Origin: Anodontia alba
Lineage: Eukaryota; Mollusca; Bivalvia; Lucinida; Lucinidae
Assembly: GCA_964016985.1 (NCBI GenBank)
Contig: OZ024825.1
Coordinates: 43,890,523 to 43,954,522 of the forward strand
Length of the DNA stretch: 64,000 bases
Direction of reading: 5' to 3'
Shown: positions 10,353 through 21,769 of the stretch, piece after piece
How the letters are laid out: each line of letters begins with the position of its first letter
How positions within the stretch are numbered: the first letter of the stretch is position 1
Translations under genes and position numbers: made by a program
The notes under the pieces: generated by a model
Database searches by the model: none
Told to the model about the DNA's origin: nothing
The model's input: the letters and a program-made list of their open reading frames with translations, nothing else

Positions 10353-10714
10353 AGTATCAATCTTCTAATGAAAAGTTTAGTCGGCACTGTCGGTCTTATT
10401 TTTTGTTTCCAAGGAAATAGACTCTGACTTTTTCATGCAAATTGTCCGCTTAAATGTGAAAACTTTTTTTCTTGGCAAAATAAGAACTATATTTCAAATT
10501 GTCATCTGCTGAAATGTTTATCCAGCCTGCTAAGCAGTAACACACAATACGATACCAGGCGCTAACAATGGACTGGAAGTATAAACTTCATGATAAATAA
10601 GCTGTGTCATCCTCGACACGCCAATGCCAGTATCTAGGACTGTAAACAGACGGTACGTTTCGACCTCTAGATATTTTATCAGGAAGCCCTTCATACACAC
10701 TATTATATGACTGG

Positions 10715-10870
10715 TAAAACGGGTTTAAGCCCAACCCCCGCCCCGAGGAGTTTTCCTACTGACCGTTCCAAGGCGGTGTGTGGCGTTTTTTGTCCTTCTT
10801 TGTTCCTTATATCTCCTTCTTTCAGTGCCTCTGCAAGGCCGCGCTTCGTGATTGTTACATTTCCATCTTC
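10715..10870 (+). repeat. PLE-tail-like repeat fragment
   Basis: Contains CTACTGACCGTTCCAAGGCG and, later, CGCTTCGTGATTGTTAC, both in the order seen in the PLE 3' ends at 3170 and 47785. The intervening sequence is different, so this is another subfamily or an unrelated element sharing that end. Confidence 0.5.
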
Positions 10871-11683
10871 ACTTACACATTTTCTCGAAAGCCGCAGTAT
10901 GCTAATGAATGTGGTCTGACTGATAGAATAAGGCAAACGGGTTACATGACTGAGATAATCAGTTACTAGCCATTAGCTGAGTTGTCTGAATGGGAGTGTC
11001 TTTCGTAATCACCTCGTACATGAAGAGAAACAGATACATTTTCATTGAAGGCAACTCAGTCTAATTGGCTTTAATTCGTCCTTCTGACAAGGGCCTACTC
11101 TAAAAGGAAAAGTGTTTTCTTTTTGAGCAGTTTTGCTTATACAGTAGACGCCTTTTCTGCAGGGTTTGGTTTGCAGAATAATCAAACAGGAAATCGTAAA
11201 GATTGCCTTCAATGTAGTAAGTCTACTATGTGTATCTATTTATTCCTAAAACACTGTCCACATAACAAGTATAAAGTTTCACAAAAAAGTTTGGTCTTCA
11301 CTACGCACCTAACACATGTTAAAACCGATTTTAATAGCCTTGGGCTCTTTGCTAAATCGGATTGATTCCAAAATGCAAAGGGTGAATTGGAAAAGTCTAA
11401 ATGAGATCTCATGTCTAAATGAGAATGACCTTCAGACTAAAAAAAATAATTACACCTAATTTTACATCGCTTTTTAGGCTTACTTTATCAAAACTGAAAT
11501 AAGTAGTTATGTAGTGTGCCGACAAAGTGCACGCAAGTGGAGAACAACTTCTGTATATGTAATGTGCCAATACTATTTTTTTCAGTGCTGTGTCCCGGTT
11601 TTACTTGAAGACAACACGCATAAGGTCAAAGGTGCATTGTGGATCAACAAATAATTCACTTACGTGTTCCTATCAAACCATAT
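10871..11683. other. No recognisable feature
   Basis: AT-rich DNA; no motif, repeat terminus or convincing coding frame recognised. Confidence 0.55.
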
Positions 11684-11717
11684 TGTGTCTACGCCTATGG
11701 GCGTAGACAATATATGG
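11684..11717. repeat. Short hairpin
   Basis: Arms ATTGTGTCTACGCC and GGCGTAGACAATAT surround TAT. It lies 40 bases left of the EcoRI-type foldback. Confidence 0.75.
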
Positions 11718-11753
11718 CGAACGTAGAAGCAGACAGTCTGACTCTTTACTACG

Positions 11754-12284
11754 AAAGACCGGTAGTGACATTTCAACAACATTAATTCAAGGTTCAACTT
11801 CACGAATTCAACTTCACAAATTCACAATTTCAACTTCACCGATTCACGATTTCAACTTCACAAATTCAACTTCACGGATACAACTTTACGAATTCACGGA
11901 TTCACAAAAACAACTTAACGAATTCAACTTCACGAATTTCAACTTCTTGAATTCACGAATTCAACTTCACGAATTCACGAATTCAACTTCACGAATTCAA
12001 CTGTTGAATTCGTGAAGTTGAATTCGTGAAGCTGAATTCGTGAAGTTGAATTCGTGAAGTTGAGTTCGTGAATTCGTGAATTTGAATTCGTGAAGTTGAA
12101 TTCATGAAGTTGATTTCATGAAGAAGAATTCGTGAATTCGTGAAGTTGAATTCGTGACTTCGTGAAGTTGAATTCGTAAAGTTGAATTCGTAAAGTTAAA
12201 ATCGTGAATTCGTGAAGTTGAAATCGTGAATTCGTGAAGTTGAAACTTTGAATTAGTGAAGTTGAAATGTCACTACCGGTCTTT
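11754..12284. mobile_element. Foldback element built of EcoRI-type short repeats
   Basis: Perfect 24-bp terminal inverted repeats (11754-11777 and 12261-12284; AAAGACCGGTAGTGACATTT at the left) enclose a dense array of a 14-bp-like motif. In the left half it reads GAATTCAACTTCAC or close variants. From about 12005 the same motif reads in the opposite direction as GTGAAGTTGAATTC. The whole 531-bp element is therefore one long imperfect palindrome made of tandem repeats, rich in GAATTC sites. No transposase is encoded, so it is a non-autonomous foldback or MITE. Confidence 0.88.
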
Positions 12285-12948
12285 TGTACTTTACGGCTAA
12301 GTAGACTCATTTTCACAGAACGCTTCCTGGGTATGTTAGAAATTCATACATTCACTCTTTAACACAAAAAAGGTCCCCACATTCAATGAGTGAACAATGG
12401 AATCTTATCAAAGCATTATTCAGTACAATATCAAATGAACTGCAAGCGGACATGGAAAGTCCTGATTTGACCGTGAGGAGTTGGACCATTGCTCATCGCA
12501 TATGTTAATAATGATATTTTCGCATGTTGAGAATCAATTAAAAGTTTGTAACTGAATTAAAATTCAGTTAAAAAGACGGTATTTGCAAATGGATTGAAGC
12601 CATGAAAGCTTTTAATATCTACGCAACAGGCGTCTAATGGCTGTTTCAGTGACAAAAAGTGTACTTTGTGCTAATCATGAATATGGATGATATAAGCCGA
12701 ACAAATGAAAAATGTGCTTGCTCCTAAAATTAATATGTACTGACTCCTACATTTTACATAGACATATCCTGATATCCATGGGTATCCGTACAGTCCCAGC
12801 GGGATCTATTCTTCTTCATACACAATGTCTCAGAACTATAGAGTCTGTGGAGCCATTGGTTAGCGGTACTGCGGGCATATATTGATACTGTAACCCATTA
12901 TAATATGTGTTTGGACAAAGACGTTGTGACTTTCATCCTACACTAAAG
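12285..12948. other. No recognisable feature
   Basis: No coding or repeat signal beyond base composition. Confidence 0.5.
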
Positions 12949-13022
12949 TGTGTGAAAGCGTTAAAAGTTGAACAGCACCACGTTTTGCGGTGGTGTTGTT
13001 CAACTTTTAACTTTTTCACACA
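12949..13022. repeat. 74-bp hairpin
   Basis: Arms GTTAAAAGTTGAACA-CACCAC and its near-complement GTGGTGTTGTTCAACTTTTAAC flank GTTTTGCG, with outer GTGTGAAAG and CTTTTTCACAC. It is probably a short foldback element; no relatives were seen in the window. Confidence 0.8.
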
Positions 13023-13317
13023 ATTTAAAATAGAATGAAGTACCGCCGAGGAGCAGTCACAACTAGACTGGAAGTGTGGATACATCTTATAGATTTTAGG
13101 TCATTTTTTAAAAGGGAGACAACTCTTGTGATTAACTGTAAACTCTCTGCACACCCGATCCCTACTGAAAAGGGGTCTACCTTAACAGAAAATGATGCTC
13201 GCAAAAGTAGCAAATTATTTTTTTAACAGCAGACCCATTTTCAGATAGGCGGCAAACCCTTTTTGACAGGGCTGTCCCAAAACGGTGTAGCCATTCTCCT
13301 TATATCTGACTCCAATG

Positions 13318-13562
13318 TTATAAAACGTCTTTTCATGCTCAACTCAGCTGAGCATGGAATTTGTTCGGCTAATAAATCTCAAATTATTATTTTAGATTTT
13401 TGTTGTTGTTGTTGTTGTTTGCTAAACATAGCTGAGCATGAAAATTCCTCTGCTAATAAATATGAAAATGCCAAATACTATTGACGTTCTCATATTTATA
13501 AACAGAGAACATTTCATGCTCGGCTGATTTGAACATGAAAAAAGTTTTATAACTTCGGGGCC
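13318..13562. mobile_element. 'GAGCATGAAA' foldback MITE, copy 2
   Basis: Starts with TTATAAAACGTCTTTTCATG and ends CATGAAAAAAGTTTTATAAC plus TTCGGGGCC. The interior carries the GAAAATGCCAAATACTATTG palindrome matching copy 1 (8222-8425), and a TTG microsatellite at 13401-13420. Confidence 0.68.
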
Positions 13563-14218
13563 TAGAATTATGAGTTACAAAATTGCTACCCTCAGTCTTG
13601 ATGCAGTTCCATTTACACACAAGTGTTGATTCTGCATAGAGATCCCCTAACTCAAAAGTGGATTCACACAGAAAACATATTGTTAGATGCATGTTTTTGA
13701 TACTTTCTCATTTATTCAAAGATGGACGAACGGCAACGAACATAGATACCTTGACTGTGTAATCATTGCAAACAATTGTTACATTAGCATGCTTATCAGT
13801 AAATCCTGAAGCTGATCTGTATTGCCTCGCATATAAATTAAGATGAGTCAGCACTGATAAGCGAATAACACAAGCCCAGGCCACACTGTGCGAATGGATA
13901 AGCTAATGTAGACGTTCAATATCTCTTTATATCGTACCGTTATAGCCGCTTGTCTAAAGGAACAGTTTATTGAAGGAAAATAAGTACAGATCATTACGAA
14001 ATGGTTAATATTCATAGTCATGACTTGTGTTTGCTGGTCATGTTGGCGGCAAGAGGATTGTCTGTAAATTCGAAATAAGTGCATATAATCGCAAAATTAA
14101 TGCTTTACTGGTCCGAGAAAACAGAGAGGATGTATAATAAGACGAAAAAGATAAAAATCACAATTTGTTATTGAGTACTTGGGCATTGACGATGTAGCAG
14201 CAGAAACAGTCCCCAGCT
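13563..14218. other. No recognisable feature
   Basis: Anonymous AT-rich DNA. Confidence 0.5.
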
Positions 14219-14311
14219 AGCATTCTTTATAAATCTATAGCGGGCCATTATCAGCCCGTCAGCTACCCTGACAGGCCGATAACGGCCCGCTATAGATTTA
14301 TAAAGAATGCT
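14219..14311. repeat. 93-bp near-perfect palindrome
   Basis: Left arm AGCATTCTTTATAAATCTAT then AGCGGGCC; right arm GGCCCGCT then ATAGATTTATAAAGAATGCT. The centre carries a second small inversion (GTCAGC/CCTGAC). No copies were seen elsewhere in the window. Confidence 0.9.
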
Positions 14312-14622
14312 TACTGGGTCTTTATTATTTAATACTTTCAGCCATAAGGTTCTGACATGGACTTTTCCATCTCTGAATTTGGACACATCCATTGTTGCAA
14401 ATAAGAGTTCCAGACAGACATAAATCATTAATAAAATGGCAAACAATCTGGATCCTAATGGGACGGCTCATTGCCATCACATCTGGATCTGCAGATTTGC
14501 AAATGTATCTGTATTGGTCTGCTGGGGTGCAAGAGGTAAAACAGAAGTACCTGCGAACATCTTATTAGTGTAGCAAATTTATATTTGTCCGATTAGAGAA
14601 TCACTGGATACTGTTTATTATA

Positions 14623-14753
14623 TAGACTGGCTCCAGTCTCCAGTGACTAAATAGTTTTCTTATAATCTGTTTAATAATCCACTAAAATAAAACCAAAGTA
14701 ATGTTAAGACCATAAAGGCTGGTCAGTAGATCTAGTGGCCAGCCTTTATAGTC

Positions 14754-14833
<80 letters not shown>

Positions 14834-14929
14834 TTTTGTGTTTATTTTTTTGTTTTTATTTTATTTTAGTGGATAATCAAAGAGGAAAATGAGAAAAATA
14901 TTTAGTCACTGGAGACTGGAGCCAGTCTA
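14623..14929. mobile_element. 31-bp-TIR MITE with expanded (TA)n core
   Basis: Perfect 31-bp terminal inverted repeats (14623-14653, 14899-14929; starting TAGACTGGCTCCAGTCTCCA). The inversion continues inward (CCACTAAAATAAAAC and TTTATTTTATTTTAGTGG). An inner hairpin at 14707-14757 (AAGGCTGG/CCAGCCTT) is followed by about 75 bases of pure TA, which explains why the element is asymmetric. There is no coding capacity. Confidence 0.88.
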
Positions 14930-17148
14930 CAATTATATTGACAAGTCACAAATGAAACAGGGTAAGCTGACCTAAAAATCCGCTGTCTACTTAGGCCCTA
15001 GGCACCATTCTCTCTCAACGGCTTGACTCATTAAGTATGTCTATACCAGTCTGTTTTCGGTATTTCTTATTCACATGTACGTCATTCATCGTTATACCGA
15101 CACTCGATACAACGACAACATGTGTTATAATGATAATTCGATTGGCACAAAACCTTCACCTAAGCGGTAACGTAAATCAGAAAGTATGCAAGAATATGGC
15201 ATTTTATACCTCAAGAAACATATCTTTTGTATATTTGTTAGACTCGCTTCATTGAGGTGATTCTATCAAATACCCGAAACAAGTGTTCAGTGAAGAAATT
15301 AAAAAAAAATGTTAGTTAAACAAAGCATTTCTTACATATCATTCTGCTCATTAAAAATTCTTTTACAACAGAAAAATTCATTTTGATGGCAACATATTTT
15401 GAAAGAAATGCGTTCGTTGTAAGGAAGGTTCATTTTACTTGAAGACAGATTTTTCCACGGCGCTGCCTTCATTACGAGGTGTCATCACAGTCTAGCACTT
15501 TTAGCCTTCAGGGGAATTCTTTGTGGCGTTTTGCCTCTCTGGTTTTCCTATCAAATAGGCTGTTGCACATTCGAGACGCATAATAGTCCCACTGAAAGCC
15601 TTTTACGCGACGAAGCATAGATATGATGAGTTGATTTATGGTGATTGATATGACACATTTTAAGTATTATTTTATTATGTCCGTACAGCTTAACGGTGAT
15701 TCAATAATGTGAGCTTGAAATAAGAAAGATTAATGGCCAAATAAAATACGATAATAAAATTTACATATTCGATAAAAAAAAATGGATCATAGATAAATAG
15801 CAACCAATGCTTTCAACCTGCTTTCACTAGAGGCGTGGCGGGTGCAGCGTGCAGTGAAAGCCATTGCTAAATGAGCTCTAGATGAAAGGTTTTAAAGAAT
15901 ACATTTCCTAATTTTGCCACATATTGTTCCTAAACAGACACTGTGAAATATAAATGATAGCATGCTAATTAGTACGGACTCCAGTGCTCAGTTTTTTTGC
16001 TAACCAAAGCATCGGAAATACATACGATTTATTTTGATATAGAAAGATAGCCTGGACATATCTGTATATAAAACAACTCTATAGCAGATATGCATACATT
16101 GCATTTCACAAAACTTGCGTTTCGTCGGCGGCCCAGTTGATACTTAACAAATTATAGGTATTCAAGATATTCTAGGTATTCACAACCTTGTGTATTAAGA
16201 TTAAAATCATAAAAAGAAAGAAAAAACTGCTCAAAACAGAAAACAGAATGCTTATTATCGCATGCGCATATGCAAACAAGGAATAGTATCCTGTTTTCCT
16301 GTCTGACGTCAATTTTTAAACATCGCATGCAAACTGCGTTTCAAATAAACGTTCTACCGTTTTCTATAGTCTTTATAAGAATGTAAACAGAAATGGATTT
16401 ATACAAAAATATGTTCGAATTTTCGTCCAATATGGCCACTGCAATAAAGCTGTAAGAAAACGTTTGATTGCAAATTTTAGGATCTCATTTTGAATTTGAC
16501 ACATTTTAAATTTTACAAGACCTCTTTCGGGCGTTCGTGCTTATGTTTTTTCAATGTTCGTATAGAATACTGTTTTGTACTTAACGTACGTCTTAAACTT
16601 GCTTGTTAAGAGGAATCGCCACGCACTTTTTTTTTTGTTCCTAATTTCAAAAACGTTTGTTGACGAACTATACTGGGTAAAAATGTATCAAGACGAAACA
16701 TAATAATTGAATCAATTTCCGCAAACTAAACTGTTCATCAAAATTTCATAAAATATACGCCGTTTTACAATACGCGACAAGAATTTTGAACAATCAGTGC
16801 TGATTTATAGTCAGACATCAACTGTACAGATTAATTTATCAGGAGTTAGCTGGTTATTGGATGTTTTTTATCTGTAAGTATATAGCGTGTACTATATGTT
16901 TAATAGAAGCTTCAGTTGCTTACATTATAGCAAAACTCTTAACCAGAATCATGGAAAATGTGTACGTTTCTCCAAAATACAATTAGTTTCGCATTGCTAC
17001 ATTGTTTTGTGTGATCCAATATCCAAGCTTTAAATATACAAAATCATGGTCGTATATCTTTCCGACTGAAGGGTTACGTTTTGTGCAAGATACAGGAATT
17101 GAGAAACCCGACTAAATGTACAATCTGTCAAGGGTGAAATTATCCCCT
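14930..17148. other. No recognisable feature
   Basis: Over 2 kb of AT-rich DNA with no tRNA-like head, no matching terminal repeats and no convincing coding frame. It could be intron or intergenic DNA. Confidence 0.5.
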
Positions 17149-17149
17149 C

Positions 17150-17184
<35 letters not shown>
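17149..17184. repeat. Poly-A tract
   Basis: About 35 A bases just upstream of the mariner relic. Confidence 0.95.
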
Positions 17185-17186
<2 letters not shown>

Positions 17187-17225
17187 ACGACCAAAGCCTG
17201 CATAGTCCGATCAACCTTTTGTAGC

Positions 17226-18148
17226 TTGGTTACACAGTTTAGAATGGGCAGGACAAGCGTGAGAAACAATCTTTGGCCAGGGTGTCCCGATGAGGCAGTG
17301 AACCTTACAATGGTAGCGAATGTTGAGGTTTTTGTCAACAAAGATCGCAGAGTGACATTGCATGGGGTAACTGATCAGTTAAGCATCGGTAAACCGTCAG
17401 AACATCAGATTTTTACGAAAAAAATACGAATGAGCAATGTGAGTGCTAGAGATCTGTGCAGAAACAGCTGGGAAGAAAAACAAAACAAACAACAACAAAA
17501 AACAAAAAAACATGAAAACAGAAGGCGTCGAGAGTGACCTATATTGTCAGTGGGGATGAATATGGGTTCATTATGCTGAACCGGAAACAAAAGCTCAGTC
17601 AAAGCAATGGAAACGAGCTGGTTTACCACCTTCCAAGACGTTTAAGCTGTCTACTGGCAAGGTTACGTTGGTTTCATTTTAAGATTCGCGTGGAATAATA
17701 CTGGCTCATGTCATGCCAAAAAGGTCGAACAATGACTTCTAGGTACTATTTTTATGCAATGTTAAAAAAACAAATCAAAGCGGAACTGAAAAAAAAGCGT
17801 CCCAGGATAGCCTTGAAAACTGTTCTTCGTTTGCATGCGCCCCCTCTCATACTGCATCATCTACAGTAGCACTTATCAACTCCGTCAAATGGCAACAGAT
17901 GTCCCACCCTCCGTACAGCAGATACCTTGCCCCCTGCAACTTTCCAGAACTGAAAAAGGCTCACTGGACAGAAACATAAGACCAGGGTGACTTTGATTTC
18001 AGCTACAAATCGGTATATGGCAGCAGTAGTTCTACTTCATGGTTTGCAAAGGGAATACAAAAGCTCCCATAAAGATGGCAAAGAAAAAGAATAAAATAAT
18101 TTTTGCGAAAGAACGCTAAGTCCGGATACTTTCCGACCACCCCTCGTA
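17226..18148 (+). pseudogene. mariner-like transposase relic
   Basis: Decayed mariner (DD34D) transposase. An open stretch keeps the second helix-turn-helix region (GRTSVRNNLWPGCPDE, DRRVTLHGVTDQLSIGKPSE, then KKIRMSNVSARDLC). The WVPRLLT-like linker is replaced by an A-rich expansion near 17480-17510. VSGDEYGF (about 17546-17570) holds the first Asp. In the region of the second Asp the Asp-Asn pair seems to be deleted (LHAPP, near 17831). The third site reads PPYSRYLAP instead of the usual PPYSPDLAP, so the Asp is lost. Stops and frameshifts occur throughout. The right end ACTTTCCGACCACCCCTCGTA (18128-18148, one base over a 20-mer unit) matches a typical mariner terminal repeat. No matching left end was found. 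It is dead on at least three counts. Confidence 0.82.
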
Positions 18149-18365
18149 GCAGACCACTAACGTAATGTAAATGTGCTTCATGATTAGCGATGCAAAATAC
18201 ATAGAATATTGACTCGTGGCATTTTAAAACCTCCACTAGATTATCTGCTGTTTTGAATGTTAGAATATATTAGAAATGGGTATGACATTAAATTTTAATC
18301 CATCGGACAGATTTCAACCTGAAAAAAGAAAGTCCCAAGGTTATTATTATTTTTTTTTTCAGACT

Positions 18366-18665
18366 TAACGTCGCTTTCAACAATTTTTTAGTCATATTGC
18401 GACGGTGTCTTGATGTGACAGGGAGCTCAATGCTCACTTTAAGAGTGCTGCCTCATTGACATATCACACCTCAGGCACATGACGTGACATTCCACCCAGT
18501 CACATTATACCAGTTCCGACCAGTTCCGTTTTCTCATTGCCGAGCGCAAACGAAAGAGCAGCTAATACCAATTTCAAAGTTTATGGTATGACTCGGTCGG
18601 GGATTGAACCCATAACCTCCCGGACGCTAGCCGGACGCTCTAGTAAATGAGCCACTGCGCCATTA
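18366..18665 (-). mobile_element. tRNA-derived SINE-B, copy 1
   Basis: On the minus strand a tRNA-like head begins near 18665 (TGGCGCAGTGGCTCATTTAC), with a B box GGGTTCAATCCCC. A body of about 230 bases includes GCTCTTTCGTTTGCGCTC and GTCACGTCATGTGCCTGAGG and ends TTGAAAGCGACGTTAAGTCT plus A-rich sequence. The GACGTTAA end is a common form of molluscan SINE tails. Confidence 0.75.
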
Positions 18666-18714
18666 GATTCGAAGGGAATCGGCCTGCTGATTTAAACGGT
18701 TTTTACCATAACTA

Positions 18715-18975
18715 AGCCAGCGCATGACAAAACCAACAAAATGACTGGGCTCCCATGGAGGAATCAGATCAACATGGGTATCCACACAGTCTGATCAGTC
18801 TTCGCTGTGCAATCAATGGGTTGCTAAGTAGCTAAGGTTTCTAAGGTTTTTATAGCTTTGGAAAATAAAGAATTGAATTGTAGACAGTGAAAACTGATCA
18901 GACTTTGCAGATGCCCAGGCTGATCTGAGTCTCTGCTGGGTGCACACGTCATTTTGTTTATTTGTTGGCGGCTCA
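18715..18975. mobile_element. 230-bp-class MITE, copy 2
   Basis: Left AAGCCAGCGCATGACAAAAC, interior CAGTCTGATCAGTCTTCGCT and GCTGATCTGAGTCTCTGC, right end GTTGGCGGCTCATAT. The terminal repeats are more diverged than in the copy at 29198. Confidence 0.6.
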
Positions 18976-19646
18976 TATATGCAGTGTTGCCGCTAGGACC
19001 AATGTGACGGGGCCATTTGTTGCCCCATAACCATTGTTAAAGGGCCGTCACCTATTTTAAGGAATTCATTGCCTTAAATATAAGCAACACGACTTAAAAT
19101 TGAGGTTCATCAAGGCCCCTTGTCCCATTCATGCTTTTAGTGGAAATTTGGTCTCTTGTCCCCCTCTGGATACAACAATGTATATTGACAAGGCGGATAT
19201 CCTGATTGGATCATTTTAACAAATGTTTGTTCCCCAAATGCCGCTGAGGCTTTATATGAAATTGGATTTGGGTTTACCCAGCGGTTTCTGAGATGTTCGA
19301 AGAGTGCGGACGATGGAGCCTGCCTATACTGTTAGTTCAATTATAGACTAAAGTCTGTAGGATGCAAATCAAAAGGGACAAAACTCTGCCCTATTTAATA
19401 TATTGATGAAAACTTTTCTAAATATAAGTCAACATGGGACATCTTCAAAAACAACCAAAATAAGTTTGAAAACCAATTTTAATGGTTGCTATTGCAACAA
19501 CAATACACTACAGGTTGTATTGTAAAATTGTTTGTCTTTAGTAGATTTCACTGGAAAAGGATCCGCGCAAGCGTGGGTATTATACTAAATTTTGATTCAT
19601 CGAACAATTTGAAAACTGAAAAAAAAAAGAGTTCGAAGGTTATTTT

Positions 19647-19985
19647 TTATTGTTATTATTTAATTCTATCTGTGTTCAACGTCGCGAACTTTTAGTCATA
19701 TCGCGACGATGTCTTTATATGACAGGGAGCTTAATATTCACCTTTAGACTCACTAAAAAATCCCGCGCCAGACACATACCGTAACATTCCACACAGCCAT
19801 GTTATATCAGGCCGACTATTTCCGTTTGCTCAATGCTGATCACCAAGCCAAAGCGCAGCTGCAGTAATATCATGTTTAAATTCTTTGGTATGACTTGGCA
19901 GACTTGGCAGCGGATCGAGCACACAACCTCCGGAACGCAGGGTTGACATTCTAGCAACTTAGCCACTGCGCCGGTAAATTCGTAG
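19647..19985 (-). mobile_element. tRNA-derived SINE-B, copy 2
   Basis: Minus-strand head ACCGGCGCAGTGGCTAAGTT with a B-box-like GTGCTCGATCCGCTG. The body and the AACGTCGCGA-type end match copy 1 block by block. It contains a short GACTTGGCA duplication. It lies in the tandemly repeated section of the composite block. Confidence 0.68.
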
Positions 19986-20019
19986 GTAATCGGCCTGCTG
20001 ATTTCGGACGGTTTAAGCA

Positions 20020-20238
20020 TATGAGCCAGCGCATGACAAACTTAACAAAATGACTTGGCTACCAAGGGAGAGTCAGGCACCGTTTCATCAGTCTGGCTGC
20101 GCGCTCGATGGGTTGCTAAGGGTCCAGGGTTTCTACGTGCAGACAATAAAGACGGATCAGATTGGGCAGATGCACAGGTCACTGTGCGTGGTACACAGGT
20201 CATTTTGTTGATTTTGCCATGCGACAGCTCATATATGC
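20020..20238. mobile_element. 230-bp-class MITE, copy 3
   Basis: Left end ATGAGCCAGCGCATGACAAA, interior AGACGGATCAGATTGGGCAG, right end TTGCCATGCGACAGCTCAT. It sits in the same position relative to SINE-B as copy 2. Confidence 0.6.
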
Positions 20239-20475
20239 AGAGTTGCCGCTAGGTCCAATTACAGTCGCACCTCAATAGTTCGAACCCAATGGTGATCAAT
20301 TTGGGTTCGGACAGACCCAGCGGTGTTTGAGATGGTTCTAAAAGTGAGTACGACGTTGCCTGCTTATACAACAATTCACCTATATAGACCACAGAGGACA
20401 GTAATAACTGACCAAAAATAAAATATTTATAGGGTAGATTTTTCCATGCAGTTTGAAATAAAAGGATTTTTCCGA

Positions 20476-20500
20476 AAAAAAAAAAAAAAAAAAAAAAAAA
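20476..20500. repeat. Poly-A tract
   Basis: 25 A bases inside the composite block. The corresponding place at about 39885 lacks the run. Confidence 0.9.
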
Positions 20501-21425
20501 GATTCTTAATTACGTATGCCATTACGTTCTCGAAATTTGTTGTTTCATTCGGTTCACACTTTTGTCGATTACAGAAGCATCGCTGCAATGTATAAATTGA
20601 CTATTACGCCACACGGGGAATACCGAACGTTCAGTCATATAAATACGCACCCGTCTATGCTTAGATGACGTCCGATTTATTTACAATGTGCATGTAATCT
20701 ATTCATAGGTTGTAAATTCGAGAAGCTACAATGGGAAATTTGGAATAAAGTATTGTCTGTTTCCCCACAAAAAAAAACTGGAAAACTCATTAAAATTCTG
20801 GAAATTAAATAAATAATATTTATCAATAAGAACAACATCGTTATTAATTTAAATCAACCATCCGCAGCAGGTTTTTACCGTTTTCTAGTTTTTGAGGCTT
20901 ATTCTTTCCTTTAGTAGTGTAGATGGCAGCAATCTGAGAACAATGTAATTAAAAGCATGATAGTTTTATAGTTGTTAAATATTGAAACACAAATTTATGA
21001 ACAAAATCAACATGACACAGAAATTAATGTTCCCATGGCAACAAATATGTTAAATTTATCCCATAAAAGCACATTGTTTTATTTTATATATTCTGCTAAC
21101 ACTGTAATTCTATTTTTTGTTGTTGTTTTTTTCTCACCACTTTGACTGTCAAGTCCTGGATGACAATATAGAAAGAAAAAAAGTTATCACAAGAAAGAAA
21201 TGCGTTGCCATGGAAACAAAACTGTTTCCTTTATTGAAATAGTATGTGGTTTTGACTGATTTTAACTATGAAAGGTAAAGGTTTATTATTTGACTGGTTT
21301 TAATGTGTTACTTATCAAGTATCTGACTGTGCGTGAAAAGCAACATTCACATCACTTAACTTTGTGTTTCCTTGTCAACAAAACAACATTTATGCCATAA
21401 CAAAGACATATAAAAATACGTATTT

Positions 21426-21718
21426 TAGGTTGTGCGGTAGCTCAGTGGTAAGCGCACTGGCCTCTGTAGCTAGAGGTACCGAGACAGACCCCTGGTTTTG
21501 GCAGGGGAATTTTCGGTGTCCAAACACGCATTCCTTCATGTCATTTGCAGGCATGAAATAAAAACAGTGTGCCGACCTTCGGATCGGGACGGAACTGTGC
21601 AGGGAAAGTCACACCATGTGCAGGTTAAAGAATCATACGGTAATTCAAAGGGCCTCTGACAGTAGCAATGTAAATTTGCCTACAAAATGATGGAAAATAA
21701 AGTTTCAGTAAACTGCAT
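21426..21718 (+). mobile_element. tRNA-derived SINE-C
   Basis: A tRNA-like head (GTGCGGTAGCTCAGTGGTAA, with A box TAGCTCAGTGGT) is followed by a body with CCGACCTTCGGATCGGGACG, GTGCAGGTTAAAGAATCATA and GGCCTCTGACAGTAGCAATG. It ends in AATAAAGTTTCAGTAAA. The last 70 bases recur on the other strand at 48108-48176. The B box is weak (CCGAGACAGACCCC), so transcription by Pol III from this copy is doubtful. Confidence 0.72.
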
Positions 21719-21769
21719 AACTTTTATAGCAGTGGACCTCTTATAGCCCATCATTACTGTTATGAAAAC

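Noticed and set aside
15037..15255. 72-codon open frame with a signal-like start
   Set aside because: Hydrophobic start but no cleavage site, no conserved motif and no context; open frames of this length are expected by chance here.
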